Below, piece after piece: positions 52,416 through 62,186 of a DNA stretch of 64,000 bases. The position numbers and the translations under genes are program-made. Position 1 is the first letter of the stretch. Each line of letters begins with the position of its first letter. Source of the stretch: Rheinheimera faecalis (lineage in GTDB: Bacteria; Pseudomonadota; Gammaproteobacteria; Enterobacterales; Alteromonadaceae); the NCBI RefSeq assembly GCF_021290965.1, contig NZ_JAJOYT010000014.1, positions 1 to 64,000 on the forward strand, in the 5' to 3' direction. The notes below the pieces were generated by a model. That model saw only the letters and a program-made list of their open reading frames with translations, ran no database searches and had not been told where the DNA came from.

Positions 52416-53893
52416 CAATTCTGAATAGTGGTCACTTTATTCCATAAATTCTGATTTTTACTGTAAGAGAAATACTCATCAGGAAACCAACATTTAGGAA
52501 TTAATTCCATATTCTTACGTTCTTCAAAATTAGAGACCAGCTTACTCAGAATTTCCAACAGCCGCTCTTCGCTCATTTTTTCCAGTTTCTTGCGTGCCGC
52601 AGGGAAATACAGATTATTGTCCACGCTGACGACTACATTAGTGCCAGTGTTACTGAAGGTCATGCTACGGGTTACCACTCTGCATATCGGCATATCTGTG
52701 GCAGGAGGATACAAAGACACCACCAGGGCATATTCGTATCTATCCAGATCGCGCTTGTCTGAGTCTTTCGGAATATAGGTCACGCCATAACCCTGTGGGA
52801 ACAAGCCGGTAATTTTGATCAGCGCATCCACAGCCGCTTTATGGTAATAACCCCGCTCCACACCGCTTTGCAGCACCAGCGCCGCTTTAGGCAAAGACTC
52901 ATAGCTATGATTTAATTTAGTCGACAACACAACAGAGGTATAAATCTGGGGAATTTTCAGCAAGTTACCTACGCCACCTTCAGGTTTTATGGCGTTTTTA
53001 AGCAAGGTGTAAACAAAATTCAGTTTGTCCTGCTCGTTTTGATTAAACAGCTCCCGCTCTTCTTTTGAATTGCCGACATAACGATCACAGGCTAAGCCTT
53101 TCGTGACGTAACTCAGTGTCTCCTGATAATTGATTTTTAACAGCGCAACACGGTTTTCATCATCCAGCACCCTAAACTCATCCAGATCGCCATCCGCACC
53201 TTTGAGAATAGCCAGAGCGTCAGGATGATAAGTGCCTATATCCTGTAAAATAGCAGCCATTAATAACGGTAGTTGTACATCATCACGAAAGGGCGAGTAA
53301 TCGGCCTGATACGCTGCTTCTGCATTATCCAGCATTTCTTTCGCTGCACGCACCTTACCTTGCACATAGTTATTGTTCAGCTCATTATCCAATAGTAAGC
53401 GGTCAAGCAAACGCAAACTTAAAACGCCTTTGTATAAATGCTTAAACTTTTGATTCACCGGAGCAACATACTTGCCATTGCTTGGTGCCAGCAGCTGAAT
53501 AGTGCCCAAAAACTTAGACGACATTTGTACTGTTTCATCAAAGCTATCACCTTCTGTCAGTTGTAACACCTGCAAACACAAGGCTTTTAACGCTCTGTAG
53601 CGCTCAACACGACTGTCATCCAACATACGGATATAAAGTTTTAAAGCAGACTGAGCTTCGGCCAGCTTTTTTTGTTCAGCGGAAGACGGCTCTGGTTTTT
53701 GTTCCAGCTTGCGCACTTGCAACTGTAATTGCTGAAGTTTTTCTTCCTGCTGTTTGGCATGACGAAAATAATCAGTGGCCACTTCATACACTGAATCATT
53801 CAATGCTGTGGCATCGTGAATTTTGCTAAGAATAGTTTTTACGGTTTTACTATACGAAGACTGACTTATGGTTCCCATCGACATATCGGGCAT
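52415..53893 (-). CDS. unknown protein with HD-like region
   Basis: A 492-aa soluble protein. The first 90 residues are a coiled coil (KQQEEKLQQLQLQVRKLEQK). The middle has LLMAAILQDIGTYHPDALAIL, reminiscent of an HD-GYP domain but with the first His replaced by Gln, so metal binding would be lost. A C-terminal part of about 150 residues follows with a YEYALVVSLYPP strand. I cannot name the family; a degenerate cyclic-di-GMP effector is one possibility. It is a single-gene unit whose stop codon abuts the direct-repeat element. Confidence 0.7.
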   Translation of the reverse strand: MPDMSMGTISQSSYSKTVKTILSKIHDATALNDSVYEVATDYFRHAKQQEEKLQQLQLQVRKLEQKPEPSSAEQKKLAEAQSALKLYIRMLDDSRVERYRALKALCLQVLQLTEGDSFDETVQMSSKFLGTIQLLAPSNGKYVAPVNQKFKHLYKGVLSLRLLDRLLLDNELNNNYVQGKVRAAKEMLDNAEAAYQADYSPFRDDVQLPLLMAAILQDIGTYHPDALAILKGADGDLDEFRVLDDENRVALLKINYQETLSYVTKGLACDRYVGNSKEERELFNQNEQDKLNFVYTLLKNAIKPEGGVGNLLKIPQIYTSVVLSTKLNHSYESLPKAALVLQSGVERGYYHKAAVDALIKITGLFPQGYGVTYIPKDSDKRDLDRYEYALVVSLYPPATDMPICRVVTRSMTFSNTGTNVVVSVDNNLYFPAARKKLEKMSEERLLEILSKLVSNFEERKNMELIPKCWFPDEYFSYSKNQNLWNKVTTIQN

Positions 53894-53961
53894 CTATCCT
53901 TTTCAGCGGGCCACTTAGGTTGTACCAAAACGAGTATAGCAGTCCTTTGCCTGGTTCGGGT

Positions 53962-55179
53962 TTAGTCCGCTAACAGCGGTGCTTGCCACTCAGCTTCTGA
54001 TTCCATCTCCAGATCCCACTCTTGCTGCATTTGCGCAGCAATGCGTTTCTTTTTATGCGGTTTAACCGCCAGTAAGTTTGACCAGAACCAGGTAGACAAA
54101 TCGCCCACCAGATTCGTTTCTGCGTTAATCAACACGACAAAACCTACGCCTTTTTCTTTGGAGTACGCCATTTCAGTACGATAGCCTTTCACCCAACCGC
54201 CGTGGTAATAGACTTCATGACCACCAAAGTTAAAAATACGCACACCTAAACCATAATGGGACGTGGTGACATACTGCCCCCAGGTGCGACCGCCTAAATC
54301 ATCAGCCACTTTTACTCTTTTGGTCCGCACATCCTGCAACATAGCAGGGCTTAATACCGACGGGTATTGACCTAATTGCGCCATTAACCACTGGCTCATA
54401 TCCATCACACTGGCATTGACTCCAGCCGCTGGACTGACCCGGTAATAGCTTGGATTAACCTTCGTTTCTGCCCAGCCTCGTTTTACCCGAACATGAGGCA
54501 TGGCTCGATTTTTCGATGCTAAAAAAGCGGAATAACCCACTGAAGCTGTTGGCATTTTTAATGGCTTAAACAGTTTTTGTTCCATCAGACTTTCATAACT
54601 GCTGCCGGTGGTTTTTTCCATCACAGGCCGGATCAGGCTGAATAATACGTTCTGGTAACCATAACATTTACCTGGTGCACAACGTGGGTTTAAGTAACGA
54701 AACTTAGGTAAAATCTGGGCTGGGGTTTGGTTGGCTTCAATTAAATCATCATAAGTGTTAGGCACCAGGCCCGCACTTTGTGACAACAAATGCTCCACTC
54801 TTAAAGCGCCGGTATGACGAGGGCTTTTAAAGGAAAAAGCCGGCACATAACGCGTGACAGGATCATTCCATTGAAAACGGCCCTGATGCACCAACAATGA
54901 CGATAATTGTCCAGCAAAGGTTTTGGATACAGAAGCGAGCCGGAATACAGTGTATGCATCAACATTGGATTTTGTGCCCACGGAGCGCACACCATAGGCG
55001 CCTACTTTCACCACTCTGTTGTCTTTGACAATAGCGTAAGCAGCGCCTGGAATATTGTTCTTTTTTAACGTCTGGCGAAAGTGCCAGTCAAAATTGGTAG
55101 CCAGTTCGTCAACATCAGCCGCCAGTAACTGGGGGGAAAGGACGAGGAAGGCGCCCACCAGTAATTGGATTAATTTCAA
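53962..55179 (-). CDS. serine beta-lactamase-like hydrolase (class C fold)
   Basis: A 405-aa exported enzyme. The catalytic SxxK is in RLASVSKTFAG, the YxN motif in CYGYQN, and a KTG-like HGG in YYHGGWVKGY. N-terminal hydrophobic residues LIQLLVGAFLVLSPQLLAA form a signal peptide. Such proteins are often esterases or D-amino-acid peptidases. I place the start at TTG 55179, eight bases after GAGGA; the frame runs to 55233. It starts four bases after the GGCT gene stop and is last in a three-gene operon. Confidence 0.85.
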   Translation of the reverse strand: MKLIQLLVGAFLVLSPQLLAADVDELATNFDWHFRQTLKKNNIPGAAYAIVKDNRVVKVGAYGVRSVGTKSNVDAYTVFRLASVSKTFAGQLSSLLVHQGRFQWNDPVTRYVPAFSFKSPRHTGALRVEHLLSQSAGLVPNTYDDLIEANQTPAQILPKFRYLNPRCAPGKCYGYQNVLFSLIRPVMEKTTGSSYESLMEQKLFKPLKMPTASVGYSAFLASKNRAMPHVRVKRGWAETKVNPSYYRVSPAAGVNASVMDMSQWLMAQLGQYPSVLSPAMLQDVRTKRVKVADDLGGRTWGQYVTTSHYGLGVRIFNFGGHEVYYHGGWVKGYRTEMAYSKEKGVGFVVLINAETNLVGDLSTWFWSNLLAVKPHKKKRIAAQMQQEWDLEMESEAEWQAPLLAD

Positions 55180-55183
55180 TGTG

Positions 55184-55684
55184 TTAGTCCTCAGACAAAG
55201 GGGTTGCCTTTGTTGTAGTGCCACTGCTGGCATGTAAGTTATGATAAGTCGTTAACATCGACGGTATCAACTGCGTAATTAAATGCTTTTTGTGTTCTTC
55301 ACTGATCTGTTGCACAGACCATTCTCCGGCTAAATAAGGCACCAAAGCAGGCCCAGCGGTATAACACCAGGCATCCAGCCATAAACCTGCTGACTGAACT
55401 CTGACCTTTTGGCGCAGATACAAACCTGAATCCAGCTCCTCGAAAAAGTCCAGCTTTTCAAGTTCGGCAGGGTAAACATCAAGCAGCAACTGTCCATGCT
55501 GCACATGGCCAGGGCTATGAGTTAAGGCAGGTATAGGCGTTTCACCGGGCTGCTGGCTTACACCATAGCTTTTGTGATCAGCCAGGCTGGCTTGTTGCAT
55601 GGCGTAATGTTTACCCGTAATCGCATATACCACTTCAGGCAAGGTCAATAAACCATACACAAATACTGCATCACCAGAGCTCAT
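55184..55684 (-). CDS. gamma-glutamylcyclotransferase-like (AIG2 family) protein
   Basis: A 166-aa protein starting DAVFVYGLLTLPEVVYAITG, the GGCT-fold substrate loop (YGxL) of AIG2-like proteins, with the likely catalytic Glu in FFEELDSGLY. They cyclise gamma-glutamyl groups to 5-oxoproline, though many bacterial members have unknown substrates. It overlaps the metallopeptidase gene by four bases (ATGA) and is followed after four bases by the serine hydrolase gene, so the three are translationally coupled. Confidence 0.82.
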   Translation of the reverse strand: MSSGDAVFVYGLLTLPEVVYAITGKHYAMQQASLADHKSYGVSQQPGETPIPALTHSPGHVQHGQLLLDVYPAELEKLDFFEELDSGLYLRQKVRVQSAGLWLDAWCYTAGPALVPYLAGEWSVQQISEEHKKHLITQLIPSMLTTYHNLHASSGTTTKATPLSED

Positions 55685-56187
55685 AAGGCTTTCCCTTCCA
55701 GCTGTCTTAAAGTTAAAAACAGGCGTAAGTCAAATTCCAGTTGATGATACTGGGGTTCCATGTGCTGACACAATTGATAAAAGGCTTTGTTGTGATCTTT
55801 TTCGCGCAAGTGTGCCAATTCATGCACCACAACCATCTTTAACAGAGGAAAAGGCAGCTGTTTAAATAAAGCAGAAATACGGATTTCCTGTTTGGCTTTT
55901 AGTTTTCCACCTTGCACCCGGCTGACAAAACTATGCAAACCTAAGCTGTTATCCAGATGAATTTTGCCGTCAAAACAGACTTTACTGACCGGCGGGCTGG
56001 ATTTAACAAAACGTTGCTTCAGCTCCTGAGTAAACTGATACAAGCTTTTATCATTTTGAATATCATGCGAAGGTTCAGGATAACGGGTCGCCAGCACTTC
56101 AGCCAGGCGCCCTTGTGCAATCAAAGACTGCACCTGAGTCCGCACTGCTTCGGGATACGAGGTAAGAAAAGTTAACACAGCTTCCAC
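55681..56187 (-). CDS. YgjP-like metallopeptidase domain protein
   Basis: A 168-aa protein with the zinc site VVVHELAHLREKDHNKAFYQLCQHMEP (HExxH plus a distal His), the pattern of the YgjP/WLM-like metalloprotease group. There is no signal peptide, so it is cytoplasmic. Members are poorly characterised. It is the first gene of the operon with the GGCT-like and serine hydrolase genes and overlaps the next gene by four bases. Confidence 0.85.
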   Translation of the reverse strand: MEAVLTFLTSYPEAVRTQVQSLIAQGRLAEVLATRYPEPSHDIQNDKSLYQFTQELKQRFVKSSPPVSKVCFDGKIHLDNSLGLHSFVSRVQGGKLKAKQEIRISALFKQLPFPLLKMVVVHELAHLREKDHNKAFYQLCQHMEPQYHQLEFDLRLFLTLRQLEGKAL

Positions 56188-56341
56188 TAAGCATCATCCA
56201 GAACAAAAACGACGCTTAGTGTAAAAAATAAAAGCCCTGCCGTGAACCTTTCTTTTTAGCTGCTGGCATCGACGCTGTTCATCTGGCATTCTCCACTGGT
56301 TTTTTAATTAGACGAAACAGCGGGAAAAAAGGGGTTAACCA

Positions 56342-56866
56342 GTGATCAAAAAATTATCAGCTCTTGCCGGAATCACACTACTTGGCGTTACAGCTTGTAC
56401 TTTGCATGCAGCTCCGCTTGAGATTTATTTGGTGCGGCATGCTGAAAAATTAAAATCTGCGGACAAAGACCCGGAGCTAAGTCCTTGTGGTCTGGCGCAA
56501 GCTAAGGCGATGGCAAAATTGATCCCTACAGCTCTGAATACCATTTATCACAGCGGCTATCAACGTACTCAACAAACGGCTCAACAAGTTGCATTAGCTC
56601 AGTCCGATGCGAAGCTACAGCCTTATAACGCCGGTGATTTACCAGCCCTTGCTGCAAAAATCCTGCAACAGGACAGCACAGTGCTGGTGGTTGGCCACAG
56701 CAATACCACGCCTGAACTGATCCATCTGCTGAGTCAACTGCCTGCACCACAGATCACCGAACAAGACTATGGTGTGGTTTATCAGTTAAAGCAGTCTGGG
56801 CAAGCTTATAGTTTATTGAGTTCTACCATTGTACAGCCAGCAATCTGCGCCTCATCGAATAGTTAG
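56342..56866 (+). CDS. secreted histidine phosphatase family protein
   Basis: A 174-aa exported phosphatase. A hydrophobic signal region (LSALAGITLLGVTACTLHA) is followed by the catalytic motif IYLVRHAEKLKSADKDPELSPCGLAQAKAM and the second His in VLVVGHSNTTPELIHLL. It starts with GTG. The signal may end in a lipobox-like VTAC, so it could be a lipoprotein. Substrate is unknown; it is unrelated in context to the cytoplasmic SixA at 30.5 kb. Confidence 0.85.
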   Translation: MIKKLSALAGITLLGVTACTLHAAPLEIYLVRHAEKLKSADKDPELSPCGLAQAKAMAKLIPTALNTIYHSGYQRTQQTAQQVALAQSDAKLQPYNAGDLPALAAKILQQDSTVLVVGHSNTTPELIHLLSQLPAPQITEQDYGVVYQLKQSGQAYSLLSSTIVQPAICASSNS

Positions 56867-56975
56867 ATCAAGCACTTAGCCAGGCTGCCTCGCAGCAAAA
56901 ATAATCCCCTATGCTAGACTGACAGCAACGAAGTTTTTCCTTCTTTGACAAGCTACAGTCTGGTGCAGAGGCTTT

Positions 56976-59198
56976 ATGGCGTTTTATCAGAAATTGTTAG
57001 AACTGTTTCAGTCTATCCACAACTCTGAACGTTTTCTGGATGTATTTCCCGAACTGGAAGCACAAATACTGCAGCTTTTTTCGGCCGAACGTATCACTAT
57101 TTATCAGCGGAGTTATCACAGTCAGGATATTTATTCGCGCTTTAAAACTGGTTCAGAACTGACTGAAATCCGCGTGCCCATAGGCCCACAATCCATAGCA
57201 GGTTATGTCGCTTTAAGTAAAAAATCAGTATTGATTCAAGATGCTTACGATGAACAGGAACTGCATCAGATCCATCCTAAACTGAATTTCGCCCGTCAGT
57301 TTGATCAGAAATCCGGCTTTCGCACCCGCTCTGTTCTGGCCGTGCCTATCACTGAACAAAACGTGTTGTTAGGTGTGATCCAGCTGATCAACGCTAAAAC
57401 AGCATCAGCTTTTAGTCAGGAAGACTGTGATAAAGCCATGCAGCTGGCGCAATTACTGGGCCAGAAATTTCGTTATGAATTAGGGGCAACCCGCGGGCCT
57501 TTTGATTATTTACAGCACCGTAATTTAATTTCAGCCAGCCAATTGCAACAGTTAAATCAACCACCACAAGATTTTGCCACTCAAGTGAATAAAATCATCA
57601 CCGACTACAAAATCAGTAAAGAACAGCTGGGCTTATCGCTGGAAGCTTTCTATCAGGTCAGTTTTATTGGCTTTGAACCTGATAAGTATCAGTTACATAC
57701 GCTGAACAGCAAACTCAACCGCTCTTACTTGCTGAAAAACCACCTGGTGATCCTCGAAGACCAATCCGGCAAAGTGGTGATAGTGCTGACCAACCCAAAC
57801 CACGCCGATACCCTGATGGAAGTGGAACGGGCGACGGGCTTATTAAGTTACGATATTCATGTCGCTTTACCTGACGATATCGATCACTACATTAAAGGTC
57901 AGCAAGAGGATAACCTGACTGAGCTTGGCGATTTATTAAATGAAGCTGATGATGATCTGACGCTTGAGACTCTGCAACAAGAAGACGAAGGAATATCAGA
58001 AGAAACCCCTGTGGTGGTCAAGCTGGTAAACCGGGTTTTAATGGACGCACAGCGCCTGAATGCCTCCGATATTCATATTGAATCCGGTAAAGGTAAAAGC
58101 TCCTGCCGCGTGCGTTTACGTATTGATGGCGAATGTCGTGAGCTAATTCAAATTCCACCTGCTTTTATGCCTCCCGTCGTATCCCGCATTAAAATCATGG
58201 CGCGGCTGGATATCGCCGAAAAACGTCTGCCACAGGATGGTAAGTTCAGCGTCAAACTGGCGAATAAAATCATCGAAGTGCGGGTTGCCACTTTGCCTAC
58301 AGTGTTTGGTGAAGGTGTGGTGATGCGGATTTTAGCCAGTGGAGAAGCTTTGCCTTTTGATAAGCTGCAACTGAGCCCACGTAATTACCAGATGATGTCG
58401 CAGATGATCAAACATCCTCATGGTGTCTTGTTAGTGGTTGGCCCTACAGGCTCAGGTAAAACCACCACTTTGCATGCCATTTTAGGACGACTGAATACCA
58501 CGGATAAAAAAATCTGGACAGCTGAAGACCCGGTTGAAATTACCCAGCCAGGCTTACAGCAAGTGCAAATGAACAACAAATCCGGCTTAACCTTTGCTGT
58601 GGCTTTGCGAGCTTTTCTGCGGGCCGATCCGGATATTATTTTAATAGGTGAAATGCGTGATAAAGAAACAGCGCACGCCGGTATCGAAGCTTCACTCACA
58701 GGGCACTTAGTCTTATCCACACTGCACACCAATTCAGCGCCTGAAACCATTACCCGCTTAATTGATATTGGTATAGATCCGATCAACTTTGCTGACGCCT
58801 GCATCGGTATTCTGGCACAGCGGCTGGTTCGTACCTTATGCACTAAATGCAAAGAAGCCTACCAACCAGACCAGATAGAACAAGATTATATAGAGCGGCA
58901 TTATGGCCTGGCTTTTGCGCCAGAACTTGAGCTAAAAAGCCCGCTGACACTCTATAAAGCCAAGGGTTGTCCGGCTTGTGAACAAACAGGCTATAAAGGC
59001 CGGGTGGGTGTACATGAGCTGTTGCCAGTCACAGGCAAGGTACGGCAGCTGATTTATCATAAAGCCAGCATAGAGCAAATTCAGCAGCAGGCTGTAACAG
59101 ACGGTATGCGTACTTTAGTGCAGGACGGTATTTTAAAAGTGTTGTCCGGAGTCACAGACTTTAAACAGTTGCAGGCGATTTCGGTATTTGAAGACTAA
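56976..59198 (+). CDS. GspE/PilB-type ATPase with N-terminal GAF domain
   Basis: A 740-aa secretion/pilus ATPase with an unusual GAF domain at the N-terminus (about residues 10-165; VPIGPQSIAGYVALSKK, VLAVPITEQNVLLGVIQLIN). A MshEN-like region follows (about 175-290). The ATPase core has Walker A GPTGSGKTTT at 489-498, the Asp box and the tetracysteine zinc site CTKC...CPAC. GAF or MshEN could bind nucleotide second messengers. No other pilus or secretion genes are adjacent. A terminator follows at once. Confidence 0.9.
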   Translation: MAFYQKLLELFQSIHNSERFLDVFPELEAQILQLFSAERITIYQRSYHSQDIYSRFKTGSELTEIRVPIGPQSIAGYVALSKKSVLIQDAYDEQELHQIHPKLNFARQFDQKSGFRTRSVLAVPITEQNVLLGVIQLINAKTASAFSQEDCDKAMQLAQLLGQKFRYELGATRGPFDYLQHRNLISASQLQQLNQPPQDFATQVNKIITDYKISKEQLGLSLEAFYQVSFIGFEPDKYQLHTLNSKLNRSYLLKNHLVILEDQSGKVVIVLTNPNHADTLMEVERATGLLSYDIHVALPDDIDHYIKGQQEDNLTELGDLLNEADDDLTLETLQQEDEGISEETPVVVKLVNRVLMDAQRLNASDIHIESGKGKSSCRVRLRIDGECRELIQIPPAFMPPVVSRIKIMARLDIAEKRLPQDGKFSVKLANKIIEVRVATLPTVFGEGVVMRILASGEALPFDKLQLSPRNYQMMSQMIKHPHGVLLVVGPTGSGKTTTLHAILGRLNTTDKKIWTAEDPVEITQPGLQQVQMNNKSGLTFAVALRAFLRADPDIILIGEMRDKETAHAGIEASLTGHLVLSTLHTNSAPETITRLIDIGIDPINFADACIGILAQRLVRTLCTKCKEAYQPDQIEQDYIERHYGLAFAPELELKSPLTLYKAKGCPACEQTGYKGRVGVHELLPVTGKVRQLIYHKASIEQIQQQAVTDGMRTLVQDGILKVLSGVTDFKQLQAISVFED

Positions 59199-59220
59199 AG
59201 CCGGCTCACCGGCTTTAGTC
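59193..59220. terminator. bidirectional terminator
   Basis: Perfect 12-bp stem GACTAAAGCCGG / CCGGCTTTAGTC with loop CTCA, between convergent genes. The stop codon of the ATPase gene lies in the stem. Confidence 0.8.
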
Positions 59221-59232
59221 AGTTAACACCAA

Positions 59233-60801
59233 CTAGACTTTACGGAAACGCTCCACCAGTTCATGCAACTGCTCAGAGGTATTTTGTAAATCTTTACCAC
59301 TTTCGCTAACCGCTGTACCCTGACTTAGTGATTTACTGGCAAGATCAGAAATACTGACAATTTGTTGGTTAATATCTTCAGCCACATGAGCCTGCTCTTC
59401 GACGGCAGCGGCCATTTGTCCCGCCATAGCCGCAATGCTGCTGACTGCAACACTAATACCTTCCAGCGCTTTTTCTGTTTGAGCAACCTGAGTCACCCCC
59501 AATTCGGCATCCTTCCGGCCATTTTCCGCTACCAGTACAGAAGCTTTGGCTTTGGTCGACAGTTGCTGAATAATCTCATAAATCTCTTTGGTCGATGCCG
59601 TAGTACGGGACGCCAATAGCCGCACTTCATCCGCAACCACCGCAAAACCACGGCCTTGTTCACCAGCACGCGCAGCTTCAATAGCAGCATTGAGTGCCAG
59701 TAAGTTCGTTTGCTCGGCAATTTGCTCAATAATTTGCGCAGCTCCAACTATTTTATTGGTTTGCTCCGCCAAATCTGCGACAGACTGACTAATATCGTTC
59801 ACCGTTTTTTGCAACTGTTGCATAGCGCCACGCGTCTGCCCCGCTACAGTTGAACCTGAACGGGCCAAGGCATCTGCATCATCGGCTTTGCTCGCCGTGT
59901 CCTGCACATGAGAAGACACCTCAGCGATAGTCGTCGTCATTTCATTCATCGCAGTCGCCACCTGCTCCGTCTGCATTTGCTGCTTACGAATACTGTCAGC
60001 CGCGTCGACCGACAATTTCCGCACTTGCTCCGAGAGCACAGCCACTTTTGTTGATGCATCCTCAATCCGGGTTAATACGGTATTTAAGTGAGCGCTCTCC
60101 GCGAGTAAAGCCACCTCCAGTTGTCCTTGTCTACCCTGATGTTTTGCGTAAGAGGCGACAGCCAAGGCATCGGTAAATGCCGCTGGCATTAACTCAAGCA
60201 AGCTGTTCAATGATTGCTTATAACGAACAACTCCCATGCCATAACTAAGTACAGCTGTCAGAGCCAAGGCAATTGCAGCAGCAACAGAGCCTAAAGCCCA
60301 CCATAAAATCGCGGAGATGATCAGAGCAATCAAAGGTAAAATGGACCAGCGCAGATCGGATGCTACATCGGAGCCAGCTTTGTTGGTATTTTTGCCATCA
60401 CTAATAGCTTTATACAATTGCTCTGCATGAGCGACCTGGGCGCGGCTGGGTACAGTGCGCACCGACTCGTAGCCCACCACCCGGCCATGCTCCGTAACAG
60501 GCGTAACGTAGGCATTGACCCAATAATAATCGCCATTTTTACAGCGATTCTTTACCAGCCCCATCCAGGGTTTACCTTGCTGCAAATAGCCCCACATAGT
60601 TTTAAAGGCAACCTCAGGCATATCAGGGTGCCTCACTATATTATGAGGTTTGCCCACCAGCTCTTCTTTGCTAAAACCACTGATGGAGACAAAAGCATCG
60701 TTACAATGCAAAATTGTGCCTTTGATATCAGTGGAAGAAATCAGCTGCTGCTCTTTTGGAAAAGTACGTTCTCTTTCGGTAACGGGTAGGTTCTTACGCA
60801 T
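59233..60801 (-). CDS. Aer-type PAS chemoreceptor
   Basis: A 522-aa methyl-accepting chemotaxis protein. The start [12 protein letters not shown] and the PAS domain ([26 protein letters not shown], about residues 35-62) are those of the aerotaxis receptor Aer, which binds FAD. Two short membrane spans follow at about 153-192, then the cytoplasmic signalling hairpin with [19 protein letters not shown]. It steers swimming by redox state. ATG 60801 follows AAGGAG; 71 upstream codons are spurious. Confidence 0.93.
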   Translation of the reverse strand: MRKNLPVTERERTFPKEQQLISSTDIKGTILHCNDAFVSISGFSKEELVGKPHNIVRHPDMPEVAFKTMWGYLQQGKPWMGLVKNRCKNGDYYWVNAYVTPVTEHGRVVGYESVRTVPSRAQVAHAEQLYKAISDGKNTNKAGSDVASDLRWSILPLIALIISAILWWALGSVAAAIALALTAVLSYGMGVVRYKQSLNSLLELMPAAFTDALAVASYAKHQGRQGQLEVALLAESAHLNTVLTRIEDASTKVAVLSEQVRKLSVDAADSIRKQQMQTEQVATAMNEMTTTIAEVSSHVQDTASKADDADALARSGSTVAGQTRGAMQQLQKTVNDISQSVADLAEQTNKIVGAAQIIEQIAEQTNLLALNAAIEAARAGEQGRGFAVVADEVRLLASRTTASTKEIYEIIQQLSTKAKASVLVAENGRKDAELGVTQVAQTEKALEGISVAVSSIAAMAGQMAAAVEEQAHVAEDINQQIVSISDLASKSLSQGTAVSESGKDLQNTSEQLHELVERFRKV

Positions 60802-60946
60802 CTGCGACACTCTCCTTAGTGGTCCATGATATAAATAAATCCAACGGACATAAATTAAAACCGGGAAATGAAAATACTGGTAAAAAACTAGCACCAGATC
60901 GGAGTATTGGACAGGAAATGTAAAAAAATATAAATTGCTGAACAAC

Positions 60947-62095
60947 TTATCTGTTACTACGCCTTTGCAACAAGGTAAGCACTTCTGCGTGATGAGTATG
61001 AGGAAACATATCAAAGAGTTGTACTTTTAACAGCTGATAGTCCTGAGTCAATAAGGCTAAATCGCTGGCTAGCGTCTCTGGATTGCAGCTCGAATAAATC
61101 AGCCATACCGGTTGTAATGCCAGCACAGACTGACAAAGCGCAGCACCTAAGCCTCGTCTGGGTGGGTTCACCAACAGCAGATCAGGCGCATCTTTTGAAG
61201 CTTTAGCAAAAGCTGCTGCATCCAATGCCTGAAATTTTACCTCAGCCAGGCCAAGCTCAGAGGCTGAACGTGTAGCGCTGGCAATGGCTTTGGGAGCAAT
61301 TTCGATACCGGTCAAGTCCCGCCGCTGACCTTGAGTAGAACTTGCCAGATGCAAACCAAAACCACCGACACCACAAAACAAATCCCACAATGTCTGTCCA
61401 GGTAAAGGTTCAGCCCATTGTTTTGCAGTGGCATACAAAGCAGCCGCCACTGAAGTATTAGTCTGGAAAAAACTTTGAGGAGTCAGATACAAAGGTATGC
61501 CATTTAACTCTTCACGTAATAGCTCTTGTGGAGTTAATACAATCTCTTCAGGCCCTTCCAGCACTGCCATATGCACGGGCTGCAGATTGACGGAACACAC
61601 TTCTAACTCTGGCCATTGTTGTTGCAGCCAGGGTAAATGCTTTTGGATAGAGGCCAGACAATTTTTAGAGCGCAGCACAAATCGCAGCATAAAGCGACCT
61701 GAATGCTGACTTTGACTGAGTAAAATAAGCTTCAGCTCGCCTTGTTTCTGCTCCAACTGGTAAGGCGTTAAGGCCGCACGTTGAATAAAACTTTTGATTA
61801 AAGCAAAAGCAGGCGCAAAAGCTGCCGGGTATAAAGGGCAGGCTGATAAATCGACAGGGGTTTGGCCATTCAGAATACCCAGCACAGGCTGATCTTTTGT
61901 ACCAGACACCACCATTTTAGCTTTAGTACGAAAACCCTGTTCTTCACTTGCCACTGCAGGCAAAAGTTCAGCTTCGGCAAAAGGCGTCAGCAAAAGTGCC
62001 AGTTGCTGCTGTTTTTGCTCCAATTGTGTAGCATAAGGTACAGCCAGCTGATTACAGGAGTTACAACGTCCGGCTAAAAACTCAACACAATTCAT
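60947..62095 (-). CDS. rlmC: RlmC, 23S rRNA U747 C5-methyltransferase
   Basis: A 382-aa RNA methyltransferase of the TrmA/RumA class. An N-terminal iron-sulfur cysteine set ([16 protein letters not shown]) is followed by DLSACPLY; the SAM site is [13 protein letters not shown]; the catalytic Cys is in [13 protein letters not shown]. The Cys pattern at the very N-terminus and lack of a TRAM domain favour RlmC over RlmD. It methylates U747 of 23S rRNA. Confidence 0.93.
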   Translation of the reverse strand: MNCVEFLAGRCNSCNQLAVPYATQLEQKQQQLALLLTPFAEAELLPAVASEEQGFRTKAKMVVSGTKDQPVLGILNGQTPVDLSACPLYPAAFAPAFALIKSFIQRAALTPYQLEQKQGELKLILLSQSQHSGRFMLRFVLRSKNCLASIQKHLPWLQQQWPELEVCSVNLQPVHMAVLEGPEEIVLTPQELLREELNGIPLYLTPQSFFQTNTSVAAALYATAKQWAEPLPGQTLWDLFCGVGGFGLHLASSTQGQRRDLTGIEIAPKAIASATRSASELGLAEVKFQALDAAAFAKASKDAPDLLLVNPPRRGLGAALCQSVLALQPVWLIYSSCNPETLASDLALLTQDYQLLKVQLFDMFPHTHHAEVLTLLQRRSNR

Positions 62096-62186
62096 CGTTT
62101 CTCAACTGCACTCAAGGGCTTTGGCTTCATGGCCGCTATTTTACGGCCTAAAGCAAAACCAAAGCCAGAAAAACTACCAGCACAAC

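Noticed and set aside
52346-52447. 33-codon frame with an AGGAGG site
   Set aside because: The ribosome site and start belong to the repeat unit, and the frame overlaps the end of a convergent gene; kept only as part of a finding.
58418-58852. 144-codon frame opposite the secretion ATPase gene
   Set aside because: Antisense shadow of the conserved ATPase core.
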